Assembly (NCBI GenBank): GCA_002426195.1
Contig: DIOT01000007.1
Location: forward strand, 1 to 46,985
DNA from: Bacteroidales bacterium UBA5507
GTDB lineage: Bacteria > Bacteroidota > Bacteroidia > Bacteroidales > Lentimicrobiaceae
Length of the DNA stretch: 46,985 nt
Reading direction: 5' to 3'
A program made the translations under genes and the position numbers. This document shows positions 44,330 through 46,985 of this stretch, piece after piece (the first letter of the stretch is position 1; every line of letters starts with the position of its first letter). Under the pieces are notes generated by a model, which saw only the letters and a program-made list of their open reading frames with translations, did no database searches and was not told the DNA's origin.

Positions 44330-45241
44330 ATGTCAATTATTGTTTCAGATATTTCAAAGCGATACGGTACTCAATTAGCTCTTGATCATGTTAATTTCAT
44401 CATTAATCCGGGCGAAGTAGTCGGGCTTCTTGGCCCAAATGGAGCTGGAAAGTCCACTCTGATGAAAATAATTACCTGTTTCATACCGCCTTCAGCAGGA
44501 GATGTTACAGTATATGGTCATAACATCCGTGAAGAGTCGCTGGAGATAAGGAAAAAAGTTGGTTATCTCCCCGAAAACAACCCGCTTTATACTGAAATGT
44601 ATATCCGCGAATGTCTTGAATTCGTTGCAGGATTGCATAATATAGGGAACAATAAGCATCAGAGGATTGATGAAATAATGGAATTGACAGGGCTCAATCC
44701 TGAAAAAAGAAAAAAGATTGGAGCTCTTTCGAAAGGATATAAGCAAAGGGTCGGGTTAGCTATGGCATTGATCCATGATCCTGAAGTTTTGATACTGGAT
44801 GAACCAACTTCAGGACTTGATCCAAACCAGCTTGTTGAAATTCGAAATCTTATAATAGAGATAGGGAAACAGAAGACCGTTGTCCTTTCAACTCATATAA
44901 TGCAGGAAGTTGAAGCAATGTGCAGCAGAGCCATAATTATAAACTCAGGTAAAATTGTGGCTGATGATTCTCCAAAAAATCTTCAATTAGCAGTTGGAGC
45001 AACAAATGTTGTTAAAGTTGAATTTGATGCTGATGTCGACCAAAAGCTTCTTCAAAAAATACCAGGAGTAAGTAAGGTAAGATCAATTGGTAAAAATATC
45101 TGGCAATTTGATGCTGAAAAAGAAAATGATATCAGACAATCAATTTTCAAGTTTGCCGTTGACCATAACCTTACAGTATTATCAATGCAAAAGGAAGAAA
45201 GCTCATTAGAAAATGTGTTTCAGAAGCTTACAAAAAAGTAG
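44330..45241 (+). CDS. gldA: ABC transporter ATP-binding protein, GldA-like
   Basis: 303 residues: Walker A GPNGAGKST near 35-43, Q-loop region GYLPENNPLY, signature LSKGYKQRVGLA (a variant of LSGGQ), Walker B LILDEPTSGLDP, H-loop THIMQEVEAM, and a C-terminal accessory domain with VEFDADVDQ. The closest fit is the gliding-associated ATPase GldA, which in flavobacteria works with GldF and GldG. No permease gene is adjacent here, so the partner lies elsewhere. Similar subunits in non-gliding Bacteroidota are common, so gliding itself is not implied. Confidence 0.8.
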   Translation: MSIIVSDISKRYGTQLALDHVNFIINPGEVVGLLGPNGAGKSTLMKIITCFIPPSAGDVTVYGHNIREESLEIRKKVGYLPENNPLYTEMYIRECLEFVAGLHNIGNNKHQRIDEIMELTGLNPEKRKKIGALSKGYKQRVGLAMALIHDPEVLILDEPTSGLDPNQLVEIRNLIIEIGKQKTVVLSTHIMQEVEAMCSRAIIINSGKIVADDSPKNLQLAVGATNVVKVEFDADVDQKLLQKIPGVSKVRSIGKNIWQFDAEKENDIRQSIFKFAVDHNLTVLSMQKEESSLENVFQKLTKK

Positions 45242-45321
45242 CTATTCGAAAAAAGCATTCATTACATATATTTGATTCTCACAAATTTTCACATCAGGTG
45301 GATATTCTGCATAAATATTTC

Positions 45322-45329
45322 TAATTTTG
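45322..45329 (+). promoter_or_regulatory. Putative -7 element of metK
   Basis: TAATTTTG fits TAnnTTTG. Transcription from it would start shortly before the SAM-II-like leader at 45350. A -33 TTTG is not evident. Confidence 0.5.
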
Positions 45330-45349
45330 CAACGCAAAAGAATTTTGCG

Positions 45350-45420
45350 ATGGAGAGATTTGATTGATTGCAACCATGTAAAAAAATGCTAAAGCAATTT
45401 CCTGCCTTTAATCAAATCTC
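45350..45420 (+). promoter_or_regulatory. SAM-II-like riboswitch candidate with competing stem, upstream of metK
   Basis: P1 is AUGG (45350-45353) with CCAU (45374-45377). The 20-nt loop contains GAUUU and ends in UUGCAA, as in known SAM-II RNAs. After P1 comes an A-rich linker and the conserved GCUAAA (45388-45393), then CAAUU, which can pair with GAUUG of the loop to make the pseudoknot. The loop segment at 45355-45365 is a perfect 11-bp complement of 45410-45420, giving an alternative structure. The ATG is 38 nt further on. Placement before the SAM synthetase gene fits feedback control. Confidence 0.7.
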
Positions 45421-45458
45421 ATCATTTACTTTACTAACTCTTTTAATTTAAATTTAAA

Positions 45459-46832
45459 ATGGCTTATTTATTCACTTCGGAATCTGTATCAGAAGGTCAT
45501 CCGGATAAAGTAGCTGACCAGATATCCGATGCACTTCTTGATGAATTTCTACGTAATGATCCTAATGCAAAAGTTGCATGTGAAACATTAGTTACTACGG
45601 GACTTACTATGTGTAGTGGAGAAGTTCGTACAAACAGTTATATCGACATACAGGATGTTGTTAGAAAAACCATCAGTAAGATAGGATATACTAAAAATGA
45701 ATACCGGTTCGAAGCAGAATCATGTGGCATCTTATCTACAATTCACGAACAATCTGACGATATCAATCGCGGTGTCGACAAAATCAATCCCGAGGATCAG
45801 GGAGCCGGTGATCAGGGTATGATGTTTGGGTATGCTAATAATGATATGGAGAATAAAATGCCGATGCCTCTGGAATTGGCACATATATTACTTCAAAAGC
45901 TTGCTGAAATAAGGAAAGAAGGCAAAGTCATGACATATCTCCGTCCCGATTCCAAATCTCAGGTCACCATTGAGTATGATGATGACAATAGAGCGGTTAG
46001 AATCGATACTATTGTTATTTCTACGCAACATGATGATTTTGCTGATCCAAATCTGCCCGAAGATAAGCGTGATAAGATTATGCAGGATAAGATCACAAAA
46101 GATGTAAAGGAGTATTTAATTCCACGGTCACTCGAAGATCAGCCGCAATATGTTAAAAATCTGTTTAAGGATGATTTTAAACTATATGTTAATCCTACAG
46201 GCAAATTTGTTATTGGAGGTCCTCATGGTGACACCGGACTTACCGGAAGGAAAATAATAGTCGACACATATGGTGGTAAAGGGGCCCACGGGGGTGGTGC
46301 ATTTTCAGGTAAAGACCCTTCAAAAGTTGACCGTTCTGCAGCTTATGCAGCAAGGCATATTGCCAAGAATCTTGTTGCAGCCGGAGTAGCAAATGAAGTC
46401 CTGGTACAAATAGCCTATGCAATTGGAATAGCTCAGCCTGTTGGACTTTATATTAATACTTACAATTCATCAAACCTCAGGGATGCAAAAGGAAATGTAG
46501 TATCCGACAGTAAAATAGCAGAATTTGTTGGAAGCATTTTTGATTTACGCCCATATGCAATTATTAAAAGATTTGGACTTAGAAATCCCATTTACCTACC
46601 AACTGCGACATATGGACATTTTGGACGTACTCCAATCTCAGATTACGAAGTTGAGGTTTATTATGATGAACAGAACGTAACCTACGAGAAATCGATTAAT
46701 GGTAAAACCAGGATATTCAAGAAGGTTAAACTTTTTGGCTGGGAAGAATGCGATTATGTAAATGAAATAAAAAGTAAAGTTCGCAACCTTGGTTACAGCA
46801 TAATTAATGAGGCTGTGGAAGCTAATGTATAA
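45459..46832 (+). CDS. metK: S-adenosylmethionine synthetase
   Basis: 457 residues. Signature motifs are TSESVSEGHPDKVADQISDA at the N-terminus, GDQGMMFGYA (hexapeptide-like ATP motif), and the glycine-rich GGGAFSGKDPSKVDRSAAYAAR. The protein is about 70 residues longer than the E. coli enzyme, mainly through insertions in the middle (FADPNLPEDKRDKI) and near the C-terminus (EVYYDEQNVTYEKS), as in other Bacteroidota. It makes SAM from ATP and methionine. It is monocistronic, with a SAM-II-like leader and a strong terminator. Confidence 0.96.
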   Translation: MAYLFTSESVSEGHPDKVADQISDALLDEFLRNDPNAKVACETLVTTGLTMCSGEVRTNSYIDIQDVVRKTISKIGYTKNEYRFEAESCGILSTIHEQSDDINRGVDKINPEDQGAGDQGMMFGYANNDMENKMPMPLELAHILLQKLAEIRKEGKVMTYLRPDSKSQVTIEYDDDNRAVRIDTIVISTQHDDFADPNLPEDKRDKIMQDKITKDVKEYLIPRSLEDQPQYVKNLFKDDFKLYVNPTGKFVIGGPHGDTGLTGRKIIVDTYGGKGAHGGGAFSGKDPSKVDRSAAYAARHIAKNLVAAGVANEVLVQIAYAIGIAQPVGLYINTYNSSNLRDAKGNVVSDSKIAEFVGSIFDLRPYAIIKRFGLRNPIYLPTATYGHFGRTPISDYEVEVYYDEQNVTYEKSINGKTRIFKKVKLFGWEECDYVNEIKSKVRNLGYSIINEAVEANV

Positions 46833-46856
46833 CACAGAGTAATTTCTGATTTTAGT

Positions 46857-46890
46857 AAAAACCTGTATTGTGATCAATACAGGTTTTTAT
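46857..46890. terminator. Terminator after metK
   Basis: Perfect 13-bp stem AAAACCTGTATTG/CAATACAGGTTTT with loop TGAT and a T tract. The mirrored A/T runs would also allow use by a convergent gene to the right of the window. Confidence 0.9.
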
Positions 46891-46985
46891 TTTAGATTAA
46901 TGAATTGAAGGCACCGTTGATCGTTTATCTGATTTAGGATTTCTATAAGAATAAGTGTGGTAATATTACTGAAGAGAGTTGTCAT

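Noticed and set aside
45340..45430. SAM-I (S-box) riboswitch before metK
   Set aside because: GCAACC and GCTAAA-like pieces recall SAM-I, but there is no four-way junction or kink-turn; the H-type pseudoknot layout of SAM-II fits better.
46887..46985. Possible C-terminal end of a minus-strand gene entering from the right edge
   Set aside because: A 32-codon frame from the edge ends in the tail of the metK terminator; it is too short to judge and has no recognisable sequence.
1..46985. CRISPR arrays, insertion sequences, prophage or toxin-antitoxin modules
   Set aside because: No regularly spaced repeats, transposase or integrase motifs, or small two-gene toxin modules were seen; the CHAT gene also has no neighbouring gasdermin or gRAMP-like gene.

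Overview
The window is about 47 kb of AT-rich chromosome from a member of the Bacteroidota, probably class Bacteroidia. The evidence is a type IX secretion C-terminal sorting domain on one protein, a single-chain PurL, a GldA-type ABC ATPase, an FtsZ ending in LHDNVD, a dcw cluster that runs from mraZ to yqeY, and many genes preceded by the Bacteroidota -7 element TAnnTTTG, often without a Shine-Dalgarno sequence. I see no phage, insertion sequence or CRISPR array.

Layout. Positions 1-10.7 kb hold housekeeping and metabolic genes: a partial YdfG-like dehydrogenase, purL, a YeiH-family transporter, a small lipoprotein, a DEAD-box helicase, trxB and an HI0933-type flavoprotein. Positions 10.9-11.5 kb hold a PhnB-like protein and tRNA-Pro(GGG). 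Positions 11.65-18 kb are the most accessory-looking part. An ECF sigma factor and a membrane TPR protein are divergent from a T9SS-exported protein with dockerin-like and cohesin-like regions, followed by an 1112-residue TPR-CHAT (caspase-like) lipoprotein. Positions 18-24 kb hold mutS2, a DUF6132 protein, a MmcQ/YjbR protein, an acyl-CoA carboxylase carboxyltransferase with its biotin carrier, and engB. Positions 24-25.8 kb hold a PlsC-like plus GNAT pair resembling the glycine-lipid genes glsA/glsB.

Positions 26-41 kb are the division and cell-wall cluster: mraZ, rsmH, ftsL, PBP (ftsI-type), murE, mraY, murD, ftsW, murG, murC, ftsQ, ftsA, ftsZ, yqeY. Three MraZ-box repeats precede mraZ. 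murD is severely truncated: only about 180 C-terminal residues remain, and the UDP-binding and ATP-binding domains are absent. Positions 41-44 kb, on the minus strand, hold rplM-rpsI-rpsB-tsf, with a consensus promoter and a structured leader before rplM and a large hairpin with a UUCG tetraloop before rpsB. Positions 44.3-46.8 kb hold a gldA-like gene and metK; the metK leader closely resembles a SAM-II riboswitch.

The observations most worth following are the truncated murD inside an otherwise intact operon, the SAM-II-like leader of metK with a perfect 11-bp competing stem, the sigma/TPR/T9SS/CHAT locus with three copies of a shared TATTACCTTWTC motif in its divergent promoter region, and the putative ribosomal-protein leaders.
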